Origin: UBA1672 sp050633285
GTDB lineage: Bacteria; Pseudomonadota; Alphaproteobacteria; Micavibrionales; Micavibrionaceae
Length of the DNA stretch: 64,000 nucleotides
Assembly (NCBI GenBank): GCA_050633285.1
Contig: JBOEGG010000001.1
Location: 496,001-560,000 of the forward strand
Direction of reading: 5' to 3'
Shown here in pieces: positions 6,514-14,997 of this stretch. How positions within the stretch are numbered: the first letter of the stretch is position 1; every line of letters starts with the position of its first letter. Under the pieces are notes generated by a model. The model worked only from the letters and a program-made list of their open reading frames with translations, was not told the origin of the DNA and searched no databases. The position numbers and the translations under genes were made by a program.

Positions 6514-8673
6514 ATGGGGCAGTTAGAAACACTTCTTGAAACAATTGAAAGTTATCAGCCGGACTTTGAACCCGATATAGTGGTGAAGGCTTATAACTTT
6601 GCAAAAGAAAAACATGAGGGGCAGTTTCGCTCTTCTGGTGAACCATATTACACGCACCCTGTAGAGGTCTCGCAAATTCTCGCCGATATGAGTATGGATG
6701 TAACAACGATTGTTACGGCCATTCTTCACGATACGGTTGAAGATACTGACGCCACATTAGAGGATTTGGAAGAACAATTTGGTAAAGTTGTTGCTGACCT
6801 TGTAAACGGGGTGAGTAAACTTACACGGATTGAAAGTCAAACAGTAGAAGGTAAGCAAGCGGAAAATTTCCGTAAACTGCTCCTTGCTATGTCCGAGGAT
6901 ATCCGTGTTCTTTTGGTGAAATTGGCTGATCGCCTTCATAATATGAGCACGCTTAACGGTATTAAAAAACCGGAAAAGCGCCGTAGAATATCATTGGAAA
7001 CTTTGGAAATATACGCGCCACTGGCGGAACGTATCGGCGTACATAGAATTAAAGAACAACTCGAAGATTTATGTTTTGAGCAAATTAATCCTGAGGCGCG
7101 AGAAAGTATTTCTAATCGTCTGGATTATTTACGCAAAGAAGGCGGCGCAGTTGTAGAGGCAATTATCAGTGAGTTAAAAGCCCTGATTGATGATGCTAGC
7201 ATTGAATTAGATATCGCCGGACGTGAAAAAACGCGTTATTCCATTTGGAAAAAGATGCAGCGTAAAAATGTCGCATTTGAACAATTATCTGATATTATGG
7301 CCTTCCGAATAATGGTGGACTCATTAGAGGAATGTTATATCGTCCTTGGTATTATTCATGGCAAATACCATAGTGTCCCCGGGCGTTTTAAAGACTACAT
7401 TTCGACACCGAAGCCCAACGGTTATAAATCGATCCACACAACGGTCATGGGTCCTCGCCGTCAACGTATTGAAATACAAATTAGAACGCATGATATGCAT
7501 AGCGAAGCCGAACTGGGTGTCGCTGCACATTGGGCGTATAAAGGCGGCGCACAGCCGACAGAGCGCGATGTCACGAAATATCGTTGGCTGCGTGAGCTTC
7601 TGGACATATTGGAACAAGAACAAAAGCCGGAAGATTTTTGGGAAAATACAAAATTAGAGCTTTTTCAAGATCAGGCTTATGTCTTTACACCAAAGGGCGA
7701 TTTGATTGAGCTACCAAATGGAGCAACACCCGTAGACTTTGCTTATGCCATTCATTCTGATATTGGCGATAAGTGTGTCGGTGCAAAAATAAACGGACGA
7801 ATTGCACCATTGAACTCGCGTCTTGTTAATGGCGATCAGGTGGATGTCATTACCGCAAAAACGCAAAACCCTTCACCAACATGGGAACGTTTTGTTGTCA
7901 CGGGTAAGGCCAGATCACACATCCGAAAATTTATCCGTAATCAACAGCGCGATGAATTTGTGCTGCTCGGTAAAGCCATGCTTCAAAAGGTTTTCCGTCA
8001 AGAGGGCTATGATTTTTCTGAAAAAGCAATCGCCAGTGTAAAGGATAATTTCCGCGCAGAAGATAGTGATGATATATACGCAAATATTGGCTCAGGTGTT
8101 TTGGTTGCGCGTGATGTGTTTAAGGTCATTTTCCCAAGTCACCAAAGCCAGATTGTAAAGCGTCCGTCCGAGGATATGGATCAGGCAGTGATGGTGCGCC
8201 GCCCCGATGAAGCAGATCGGCCTGTCCCGATTAAGGGGCTTATCCCCGGTATGGCGATGCATTTTGCCAGATGTTGTCACCCTTTACCCGGAGATCGCAT
8301 TGTCGGGATTGTCATAACAGGAAAAGGCGTTACGATCCATACAATTGATTGTGAGACCTTGGAAACATTCGCGGACACACCAGAGCGTTGGCTTGATGTT
8401 GCATGGGGTGATAAAATTGGCGAAAATGCAGAGTCTCACGTTGGTCGTTTATCTGTGACAATTGAAAATGCCGCCGGAGCCCTTGGAACGCTTTCAACTG
8501 TGATAGGCCGAAATGGTGGGAATATTACAAATCTGAAAATTACCAGCCGTTCACTCGATTTTTGGGAAATGATGTTGGATGTTTATGTATCGGATACAAA
8601 ACATTTGAATAATATTATGGCCGCTTTGCGCGCTACACCAACTATCATTTCTGTTGAGCGTGCCCGCGGATAA
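6514..8673 (+). CDS. rsh: Bifunctional (p)ppGpp synthetase/hydrolase (Rsh)
   Basis: The only RelA/SpoT protein in view, 719 residues, the full length for the family. It makes and degrades (p)ppGpp in the stringent response. The N-terminal HD hydrolase domain shows HDTVED (His72-Asp73) and KLADRLHNM. The synthetase domain has YSIWKKMQ, DIMAFRI and GRFKDYISTPKPNGYKS. TGS (about 385-445, AYVFTPKGDLIELPNG), a zinc-finger-like FARCCHPLPGD segment and a C-terminal ACT domain (LSVTIENAAGALG) follow. Both catalytic cores look intact, so it is predicted bifunctional. The ATG at 6514 lacks a strong ribosome site. A terminator follows it. Confidence 0.96.
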   Translation: MGQLETLLETIESYQPDFEPDIVVKAYNFAKEKHEGQFRSSGEPYYTHPVEVSQILADMSMDVTTIVTAILHDTVEDTDATLEDLEEQFGKVVADLVNGVSKLTRIESQTVEGKQAENFRKLLLAMSEDIRVLLVKLADRLHNMSTLNGIKKPEKRRRISLETLEIYAPLAERIGVHRIKEQLEDLCFEQINPEARESISNRLDYLRKEGGAVVEAIISELKALIDDASIELDIAGREKTRYSIWKKMQRKNVAFEQLSDIMAFRIMVDSLEECYIVLGIIHGKYHSVPGRFKDYISTPKPNGYKSIHTTVMGPRRQRIEIQIRTHDMHSEAELGVAAHWAYKGGAQPTERDVTKYRWLRELLDILEQEQKPEDFWENTKLELFQDQAYVFTPKGDLIELPNGATPVDFAYAIHSDIGDKCVGAKINGRIAPLNSRLVNGDQVDVITAKTQNPSPTWERFVVTGKARSHIRKFIRNQQRDEFVLLGKAMLQKVFRQEGYDFSEKAIASVKDNFRAEDSDDIYANIGSGVLVARDVFKVIFPSHQSQIVKRPSEDMDQAVMVRRPDEADRPVPIKGLIPGMAMHFARCCHPLPGDRIVGIVITGKGVTIHTIDCETLETFADTPERWLDVAWGDKIGENAESHVGRLSVTIENAAGALGTLSTVIGRNGGNITNLKITSRSLDFWEMMLDVYVSDTKHLNNIMAALRATPTIISVERARG

Positions 8674-8680
8674 ATTAAAA

Positions 8681-8715
8681 CAGGCTCTATATATCAAGCC
8701 TGCTTTCTTATTTTT
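8681..8715 (+). terminator. Terminator between rsh and apt
   Basis: CAGGCT (8681-8686) and AGCCTG (8697-8702) form a six-pair stem with a ten-base loop, followed by a T-rich tail to 8715. It lies between the convergent ends of rsh and apt and may serve rsh. Confidence 0.6.
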
Positions 8716-8732
8716 AAATATGGTTTTGGTTT

Positions 8733-9269
8733 TTATGCTGCGTTTGAGAATGGATCAAGGGGCGCTTGTAACAGGGCCGTAAAATCAAAATCCAGTTTTT
8801 CACGCCCACCGAGCTCATGTAATTCTATGATACAGGTCGATAGCACAATTTCACCGCCGGCCTTTCGGATCAAATCCCCTGTAGCTTTCATCGTGCCGCC
8901 TGTAGCAAGAAGGTCGTCCATAATGGCAACGCGCGTACCCGCACTGATAAGGCATTCTTGGATTTCTACCGTGTCCGTTCCGTATTCTAACTCATAACTT
9001 TGCCCAAGTACTTTCCCAGGAAGTTTGCCCTTCTTACGTACCATACCAAACGGAAGACCAAGGTTTTGCGCAACAGGAACACCTGTTAGAAACCCACGGG
9101 ACTCAATGCCAACAACCAAGTCAACGTTATTGTCTTTAACCAGTTGTGTCAGATCGTCGATTAATCCCTGCCATACATTAGGCTTTTTCAAAAGGGATTG
9201 TACATCATAAAAATTAATCCCTTCTTTGGGAAAGTTTGGAACAATATCAATATGTTGAAGTAAGCTCAT
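8733..9269 (-). CDS. apt: Adenine phosphoribosyltransferase
   Basis: This purine salvage enzyme makes AMP from adenine and PRPP. It has 178 residues, the usual length. The N-terminal part reads FPKEGINFYDVQSLL, then VVGIESRGFLTGVPVA and the PRPP-binding VAIMDDLLATGGTM motif, and the ending CIIELHELGGREKL is typical of Apt. A GAGGACG ribosome site precedes the ATG. The gene is transcribed opposite to its neighbours rsh and the DUF2062 gene. Confidence 0.95.
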   Translation of the reverse strand: MSLLQHIDIVPNFPKEGINFYDVQSLLKKPNVWQGLIDDLTQLVKDNNVDLVVGIESRGFLTGVPVAQNLGLPFGMVRKKGKLPGKVLGQSYELEYGTDTVEIQECLISAGTRVAIMDDLLATGGTMKATGDLIRKAGGEIVLSTCIIELHELGGREKLDFDFTALLQAPLDPFSNAA

Positions 9270-9364
9270 AAACGCGTCCTCGGTTTTTTGTAGTTTTTCT
9301 TTTACACATCATGGCAACACGTATAATGTGAAGCGGAATTGAAGTGAAAAGCAGTGTATCGGTA

Positions 9365-9928
9365 ATGTTCAAAAGGCGCAAACCTTTAACTCTCTGGCAG
9401 ACATCTTGTGAACTATTCTGGCCATCTATGGGGTGGAAACGGGGGTTCCACTATGTGAAACACCGCTTGATCCGTTTGTCCGATTCTACACATAATATTG
9501 CACTCGGCCTTGCCATTGGTATGGGCGTTTCATTTACACCAATATTAGGGACGCACTTTATACAGGCAGGTATTATTGCGCTTGCCCTGCGCGGCAATGT
9601 TTTCTCGGCCATGATCGGAACATTTGTTGGTAATCCATGGACATTTCCGTTCTTTTGGTGGGGTGGGTTCTCATTGGGTGCCTTTATGTTTGAACTGTTC
9701 GGTATTACAGGTGCAGGTGTTTTGCCGGATGACCTGACATTTCCAATTGTATGGGAAATGATTAAAACTGAGCCGATGACGCTATTTTTACCCTGGATGA
9801 TGGGTGGATATTTTCTGGCGTTCGCCACAATACCTTTTAGTTACCCTGTATATTTCTGTGTTGTAAAGGCGGCAAAAGTGGCGCGCATGAAGGCTGCTTC
9901 TGTCAGAAAGAAAAATACGCCGGAATAG
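9365..9928 (+). CDS. DUF2062 membrane protein
   Basis: A 187-residue membrane protein from ATG 9365; an in-frame GTG at 9344 would add seven residues, but family members start near MFKRRKPL. It carries the DUF2062 pattern: LGLAIGMGVSFTPILGTH, ALALRGNVFSAMIGTFVGNPWTFPFFWW, and a final hydrophobic pair. Three to four membrane segments are visible. The function of the family is unknown. It lies between rsh and acpS, where many alphaproteobacteria keep pyrE or pdxJ, and 11 bases before acpS, so it leads the acpS-lepB-rnc-era operon. Confidence 0.85.
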   Translation: MFKRRKPLTLWQTSCELFWPSMGWKRGFHYVKHRLIRLSDSTHNIALGLAIGMGVSFTPILGTHFIQAGIIALALRGNVFSAMIGTFVGNPWTFPFFWWGGFSLGAFMFELFGITGAGVLPDDLTFPIVWEMIKTEPMTLFLPWMMGGYFLAFATIPFSYPVYFCVVKAAKVARMKAASVRKKNTPE

Positions 9929-9939
9929 GAAACCGAAAT

Positions 9940-10338
9940 ATGATTATTGGCATTGGAAATGATCTGGTTGATATCCGCCGAATTGAAAAAACACTCAAAA
10001 CACATAAAGAACGTTTTATAACGCGCTGCTTTTCAAAAAGTGAGCAAGAGCAGCTTGCACAGCGTAAAGAAGATCAACGCGCAAGCTTTCTGGCGAAACG
10101 TTTTGCTGCGAAAGAGGCTTGTGTAAAGGCGTTAGGAAGCGGGTTTGTCGGTGATATTTACTTAAAAGATATTTCGGTAGAGCGTGATGATTTAGGAAAG
10201 CCTTCCCTAGTTTTGACAGGCGGTGCGTTAGAACGGCTCATTGAATTATCGCCAAATAATTTAAAACCTCATTTACATTTAAGTTTGAGTGATGAGCCCC
10301 CATACGCGTCTGCATTTGTCATTTTAGAAGCCAGATGA
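9940..10338 (+). CDS. acpS: Holo-[acyl-carrier-protein] synthase
   Basis: The enzyme moves 4'-phosphopantetheine from CoA to apo-ACP and so activates fatty acid synthesis. It has 132 residues, with the metal-binding IIGIGNDLVDIRRIE at the N-terminus, the SFLAKRFAAKEACVKALG core, and HLSLSDEPPYASAFVI at the end. All are standard AcpS motifs. It stands in the conserved acpS-lepB-rnc-era cluster. Confidence 0.96.
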   Translation: MIIGIGNDLVDIRRIEKTLKTHKERFITRCFSKSEQEQLAQRKEDQRASFLAKRFAAKEACVKALGSGFVGDIYLKDISVERDDLGKPSLVLTGGALERLIELSPNNLKPHLHLSLSDEPPYASAFVILEAR

Positions 10339-10417
10339 CTATGAGTTGTTTGTAAAGGCAGGCGACGCGGCATTCTTTGCTGGATTTTATGACTTTTTTA
10401 GGATAAACCCATTCACT

Positions 10418-11251
10418 ATGACAGAAAATAAAGAAAATATTGACGGTGATTCACAAGAGCAGGAGCAAGAAGAGCAACCTGTTTTACTTGAAAAAGGGGA
10501 AGTCAGTGAGTTTGTAAAAACTGCACTTTTGGCTATTGCGTTGGCATTGGTTATTCGCTCGGTCTTTATTGAGCCCTTTAACATTCCTTCAGGTTCGATG
10601 AAGCCGACTTTGCAAGTCGGTGATTATCTGTTTGTAAACAAACCTGCATATGGCTATAGCAGACATTCATTCCCCTTTGGCCTTGCCCCGATTGAAGGGC
10701 GTCTTTGGGAAGGTGAGCCACAGCGCGGTGACGTGATTGTCTTTTTTGTACCCAAAGAGAACCGTGATTATATTAAACGTGTAATCGGCTTGCCTGGTGA
10801 TACAATTAAAATGCATCGTGGACGTTTATTCATTAATGATACGATTGTTCCGCGTGAGTTATTGGGCCCTGTTGAGATGTTATCGGATGATCGTCAAACG
10901 CACCGCCCTGTGACGGAATATATTGAAACGCTTCCTGGTGGTATAAAGCATAGTATTTATGAAGAGAGCGACCACGAGCGGAAAGACACGACAGAATTAT
11001 TTACTGTTCCTGATGGTCATTACTTTGTTATGGGTGACAATCGTGACAATTCTCAAGATAGTCGTTATACGGATCGTGTCGGTCCTGTTGCTGCCGAAAA
11101 TATTATTGGTCGGGCAGATTTCTTGTTCTTTTCTACAAATGGTTATGCGCATTTGTTCGAATTTTGGAAATGGCCGTGGAGTATACGGTATGAGCGCTTA
11201 TTCATGGATATTGATCCGACGCGTGATGCGGTAGAAGACAGCGCAGATTGA
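10418..11251 (+). CDS. lepB: Signal peptidase I
   Basis: This inner-membrane serine protease removes signal peptides from secreted proteins. I chose ATG 10418 (277 residues); an upstream in-frame TTG at 10346 would add 24 residues without a ribosome site and would crowd acpS. After an acidic, Gln-rich N-terminus there is a single membrane segment (about 33-50), then the nucleophile region IPSGSMKPTL (Ser60), the general base in DYIKRVIGLPGD (Lys120), and GDNRDNSQDSR. All five signature boxes are present. An insertion of about 40 residues lies between boxes C and D, common in alphaproteobacteria. Confidence 0.95.
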   Translation: MTENKENIDGDSQEQEQEEQPVLLEKGEVSEFVKTALLAIALALVIRSVFIEPFNIPSGSMKPTLQVGDYLFVNKPAYGYSRHSFPFGLAPIEGRLWEGEPQRGDVIVFFVPKENRDYIKRVIGLPGDTIKMHRGRLFINDTIVPRELLGPVEMLSDDRQTHRPVTEYIETLPGGIKHSIYEESDHERKDTTELFTVPDGHYFVMGDNRDNSQDSRYTDRVGPVAAENIIGRADFLFFSTNGYAHLFEFWKWPWSIRYERLFMDIDPTRDAVEDSAD

Positions 11252-11271
11252 TTTACTGAAAGGGGCTTTTT

Positions 11272-11943
11272 ATGGTAAAGCCGTTAGAAAATCTAGAAAA
11301 ACAAATTGGATATAGTTTTAAAAATCGGGATCTCCTCCGAGTCGCTTTAACACATTCTAGCACTGGCGAGAGTGAGAATTATGAGCGCCTTGAGTTTTTG
11401 GGTGATCGTGTTTTGGGGCTTGTTATTGCCTCTGTTTTATTTGAAAAATTCCCAGATGAAAAAGAAGGTGATATGGCAAAACGTCTCGCCGCTTTGGTAC
11501 AGGGGCAAACACTCGCGGAATTATCTGCACGCATATCATTGGGTGATTACATTAATTTTTCTGATGCTGAAAGAGATTCCGGCGGCGCGGAAAATGAACA
11601 TATCTTGGCTGATGTGTATGAGTCTGTAATTGGCGCGATTTATCTGGATGGTGGGTTTGAGCCGTGTAGCAGGTTAATAAAAACACAATGGCAAGAGGCT
11701 CTTTACACAATGAAGAAGCCGCCGCAACATCCCAAAACTGCTATTCAAGAATGGGCACAGGGACAAGGTTTACCACTCCCTATTTATGATATTGTTGCTC
11801 AACATGGCCCTGACCATGCCCCCATATTCGAAGTGCGTTTGAGTGTAAAAGGGCATAAACCTGTACATGGGTCAGGAAAATCAAGAGCAGAAGCAGAAAA
11901 ACTGGCCGCTGAAGGCTTTATGGAACACGTTAAGAAGAAATAA
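11272..11943 (+). CDS. rnc: Ribonuclease III
   Basis: RNase III cuts double-stranded RNA during rRNA maturation and mRNA decay. The 223-residue protein has the ERLEFLGDRVLG signature at 38-49, catalytic DVYESVIGAIYLDGG at about 115-130, and a C-terminal double-stranded RNA-binding domain (TAIQEWAQGQGLPLP to the end). An AAAGGGG ribosome site precedes the ATG. Era follows after 12 bases; coupling of rnc and era is conserved. Confidence 0.97.
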   Translation: MVKPLENLEKQIGYSFKNRDLLRVALTHSSTGESENYERLEFLGDRVLGLVIASVLFEKFPDEKEGDMAKRLAALVQGQTLAELSARISLGDYINFSDAERDSGGAENEHILADVYESVIGAIYLDGGFEPCSRLIKTQWQEALYTMKKPPQHPKTAIQEWAQGQGLPLPIYDIVAQHGPDHAPIFEVRLSVKGHKPVHGSGKSRAEAEKLAAEGFMEHVKKK

Positions 11944-11955
11944 TTCAAAAAGAGT

Positions 11956-12882
11956 ATGAGAATGGATAATACAGAAATTCAGGCAGAAACACGGTGTGGA
12001 TTTACCAGTGTCATTGGACTGCCAAATGCCGGAAAATCAACACTTATTAACCGTTTGGTTGGTTCGAAAGTTTCAATTGTATCGCGTAAAATACAAACAA
12101 CACGAACACGTGTCTTGGGTATTGCACTGCATAAAGATACGCAGATTGTCTTAATTGACACACCGGGAATTTTTAAGCCTAAGAAAACTTTAGAAAAGGC
12201 AATGGTTACCGCTGCTCTTTCAAGTTTTGAGGAGGCTGATTATATTGTGCATCTGGTCGATGTCGCGATGAGAGATCCGGTTGAACAAAATAAAATGATA
12301 TTGAAATCATTAGAGGGGCAAAAGAAAGTAATTCTTGCTCTTAATAAGATCGATAGAATTGAAAAAGAAAAACTATTAGATATCGCGCAGAGCTTTAACG
12401 AAGCATTCCCTTATTGTGCGACATTTATGATTAGTGCATTAAGTGGAAAGGGAACAGAAGGTCTTGCCGATTATTTGGCTGATGAAATGCCGGAAGGGAT
12501 ATGGATGTATCCCGAAGACCAAATCACAGATATGCCAATGCGATTGATGGCGGCGGAGATTACCCGCGAAAAAATATATGACCAATTGCATCAGGAAATT
12601 CCATACTCTGTTTTTGTCGCGACTGAAAGTTGGGAAAACTTTGATAATGGTAGTGTCAAAATTTCACAAGTTGTTTACGTGCAAAAGGAAAGCCAAAAGG
12701 GAATTGTCCTCGGTAAAAGAGGCGCAAAGATTAAAAAGATCGGACAAGATGCCCGCGAAGAGCTGGAAGATATTATGGAGCGCCGTGTGCACTTAAAGCT
12801 TTTTGTTAAAGTTCAAGAGGATTGGGCTGAGCGCGTAGAAAATTACGAAATGTTTGGTTTGGATTTACCGAAAAATGTGTAA
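11956..12882 (+). CDS. era: GTPase Era
   Basis: Era is a GTPase that binds the 3' end of 16S rRNA and helps mature the small ribosomal subunit. The 308-residue protein has G1 GLPNAGKST at 21-29, a switch region with TTRTRVLGI, G3 DTPG, G4 NKID, and a C-terminal KH domain (about 210-290) containing GIVLGKRGAKIKKIG. The second Met, two codons downstream, is an equally possible start. recO, which often follows era, is absent here; gcrA comes next after a 197-base gap with no gene. Confidence 0.97.
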   Translation: MRMDNTEIQAETRCGFTSVIGLPNAGKSTLINRLVGSKVSIVSRKIQTTRTRVLGIALHKDTQIVLIDTPGIFKPKKTLEKAMVTAALSSFEEADYIVHLVDVAMRDPVEQNKMILKSLEGQKKVILALNKIDRIEKEKLLDIAQSFNEAFPYCATFMISALSGKGTEGLADYLADEMPEGIWMYPEDQITDMPMRLMAAEITREKIYDQLHQEIPYSVFVATESWENFDNGSVKISQVVYVQKESQKGIVLGKRGAKIKKIGQDAREELEDIMERRVHLKLFVKVQEDWAERVENYEMFGLDLPKNV

Positions 12883-13079
12883 AGCCTAAAAACAAAAATC
12901 TCTATAAAAATTTTGCTTTGTGGATAAAGGTTTTTTTTTATACTTATCCAATGGCGAAAAAAAATGCTTCCTGTTAGATTAAGATCATCAAGTGACATTA
13001 GGAAAAACGCATTTAAAATCAGTTATTTAGACTGATCGGGTTTTCTCGTGGTATTTGCGATCTGGACGAGGAGGAATAA

Positions 13080-13592
13080 ATGAGTTGGACTGATGAACGC
13101 GTATCTTTATTAAAAAAGCTGTGGGGTGAAGGCCATACAGCGGCAGAAATTGCCAAGCAATTAGGCGGGGTTACACGTAACGCTGTGATTGGTAAGGCGC
13201 ACCGTATGAAATTATCGGGGCGTGTTTCTCCTATTCAGCAGAATAAAAAACCGGCTAATAAAAACGTTGAACGTAAGCCGGTATCTGAAAAGTTGAAAGT
13301 GGCCTCTACGTCTGAAAAGACAGTGCCTACTAAATCAAAAGAAGCTGCACCTGCGCCTGTTAAATCAGACAAACTGTATTCTTTGATGGATCTAAAACCA
13401 CGTATGTGCCGTTGGCCATGTGGTGATCCAAAGGAAGAAGAGTTTGGTTTCTGTGGTGATAATTCTATGGCAGGTCTTCCATATTGTGAAGAACATGCAA
13501 AGATGGCCTATCAGGCGGCAACACGTAATCGTATCTTTAGTGGTAATGAGCGCGTAAAAGCAGAGCCACAGAAAAAAGCAGTAAACTCTTAA
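13080..13592 (+). CDS. gcrA: GcrA cell cycle regulator
   Basis: GcrA is an alphaproteobacterial transcription factor that binds sigma-70 holoenzyme and acts at methylated promoters. The N-terminal helix-turn-helix reads WTDERVSLLKKLWGEGHTAAEIA, with GGVTRNAVIGKAHR just after. A Lys/Pro-rich linker at about 50-95 leads to the C-terminal sigma-binding domain PRMCRWPCGDP with FCGD and YCEEHAKMAY. The 170-residue length is normal. A near-perfect GAGGAGG ribosome site precedes the start, and an inverted repeat ATCAGT/ACTGAT lies upstream at 13018-13036. No GANTC site is evident in the upstream gap. Confidence 0.96.
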   Translation: MSWTDERVSLLKKLWGEGHTAAEIAKQLGGVTRNAVIGKAHRMKLSGRVSPIQQNKKPANKNVERKPVSEKLKVASTSEKTVPTKSKEAAPAPVKSDKLYSLMDLKPRMCRWPCGDPKEEEFGFCGDNSMAGLPYCEEHAKMAYQAATRNRIFSGNERVKAEPQKKAVNS

Positions 13593-13620
13593 ATTAAGAG
13601 TATTGCTTTATAGAAAAAGA

Positions 13621-13648
13621 AAAGAGCCACGTGTATAGGCTCTTTTTT
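13621..13648. terminator. Bidirectional terminator between gcrA and the pseudopilin operon
   Basis: AGAGCC (13623-13628) and GGCTCT (13638-13643) form a stem, with seven T on the plus side and a run of A, interrupted once, on the other side. It can end gcrA on the plus strand and the convergent pseudopilin operon on the minus strand. Confidence 0.8.
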
Positions 13649-13669
13649 TGTGTCTTAATTTTCTTATGA

Positions 13670-14983
13670 TTATGGCGGTATCTGACAATTTGTTCCGTCT
13701 GCATCACAACACCTAATGCGCCCTAAATTTGAAAACCCGTTCATGAATTGCCCTGCAGGACAGCTTGTTCCTTGCACAGGTGTCCAGTCAACATCACGGC
13801 ATAAAAGAGTATTTTCGTGAATTGCATAGGCAACTTGTGTTGGGTTTGCACATCTCATGGCTGAAATGTCACCTGCCAATGCATCAGGATTGAGGCAGTC
13901 AACCGTCCCATCACTGCCATTTATACAATATTGTGTTCCTAATGTTGCGCCTTCTACACGTAAATTACCGGCAATATGAAGTTGATGGGTAGGAGCATCT
14001 GTGCCAACGCCTACATTCTCCAAGTTTGTGTTGTATAGCCATGTATCTGTACCTGCGGCTAAAGACTGTCTCCAAATTGGGACAAGGCCAGTGGATGCGT
14101 AGAACAGCATATCATCATAAAAATTTGCATTATCTGCCATAGAGCGAAGTCCTTTAATATAAATGGCATCATTCGCATCGCAATTTTCAATTTCAAGCTG
14201 TATCCCTGCACCATTGACCCCGGGTGCCGGTAGGCTCGGAGGGGCGGGAGGGGGCAATACGCTCACTAAACAATTATCAACTTGCTCGCCTTGTTGGGTG
14301 TATCCGCCTCGTCCATTATCGCCATGGGATAAAAGGATATAATGAGCAGAGTCAGCTGGTGTCGTAAGGTTAATACGATTTTCATCCAGCACGCTAACAG
14401 CTCCGGTCCTGGGGTTGAACGGGTGATCTGTGTTGTGGATGTTGCTATCTGTCATATGTTCGGTAACGGCATAGGTAAAGAGTTGTCCATATCCATCTTT
14501 TTTATGTACTTCTCTATATGGTGTCGAAACAACAGTGTCATACAGTGTTCTGAAAGGAATAACACCTTGTGTGACAACATCAATGACCCCATTCCCATCT
14601 CCGTCGCGGCTGAAACTGGGTGAGTTCTCATCAAAGCATGAGATGTTGAGTGGAACATTCGTGCAATGATCCGGGTCAAATCCACCTGCCGCAAAGGCAC
14701 GGCAACGTTCTAAACCGTAATTAGCATTATTTGGCGAAAGCGTAGGATCGGCAGGACATGGATAACGTCCTTCAAGTACCCGAAACTCTCTTAAAGCAGC
14801 CTGTGTCATTTCGGCATTTTCAACAGTGGTGTCATGTTTCACTGTAATACCATAAAGCTTTACAAATTGCGCAGCTGCGACCATAAAAACCCCGGAAATA
14901 ACAAGGACTACAGCTATTTCCAACAGTGTAAATCCATTATCTGGTGAAGATATACGATCTATTTTATTTCTAAGTTTTAACAT
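13670..14983 (-). CDS. Large pseudopilin with fibre-like ectodomain (third gene of triad)
   Basis: A 437-residue protein with a prepilin peptidase site NG^FTLLEIAV (cleavage after Gly17, Glu at +5) and one hydrophobic stem helix. The ectodomain repeats the plan of its two neighbours: RYPCP, GVIPFRTL, YAVTEHMTD, AHYILLSHGDNGRGGY, ENCD and FYDDMLFYA. Residues 324-345 read as a phage-fibre-like unit (VGVGTDAPTHQLHIAG), then a VDCLNPD segment and a Cys-rich end (about residues 377-435). The family place could be T2SS or type IV pilus minor pilin, but no assembly ATPase, secretin or peptidase is in view, so it must borrow one encoded elsewhere. An adhesive tip function is inferred. Confidence 0.8.
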   Translation of the reverse strand: MLKLRNKIDRISSPDNGFTLLEIAVVLVISGVFMVAAAQFVKLYGITVKHDTTVENAEMTQAALREFRVLEGRYPCPADPTLSPNNANYGLERCRAFAAGGFDPDHCTNVPLNISCFDENSPSFSRDGDGNGVIDVVTQGVIPFRTLYDTVVSTPYREVHKKDGYGQLFTYAVTEHMTDSNIHNTDHPFNPRTGAVSVLDENRINLTTPADSAHYILLSHGDNGRGGYTQQGEQVDNCLVSVLPPPAPPSLPAPGVNGAGIQLEIENCDANDAIYIKGLRSMADNANFYDDMLFYASTGLVPIWRQSLAAGTDTWLYNTNLENVGVGTDAPTHQLHIAGNLRVEGATLGTQYCINGSDGTVDCLNPDALAGDISAMRCANPTQVAYAIHENTLLCRDVDWTPVQGTSCPAGQFMNGFSNLGRIRCCDADGTNCQIPP

Positions 14984-14997
14984 AGTAATATCTCCTG

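Noticed and set aside
9451..9828. 125-residue minus-strand frame over the DUF2062 gene
   Set aside because: Antisense shadow of a conserved membrane protein with strong family match.
12883..13079. Possible small RNA between era and gcrA
   Set aside because: Only one 6-base inverted repeat (13018-13036) and no terminator; too little to support an RNA gene.
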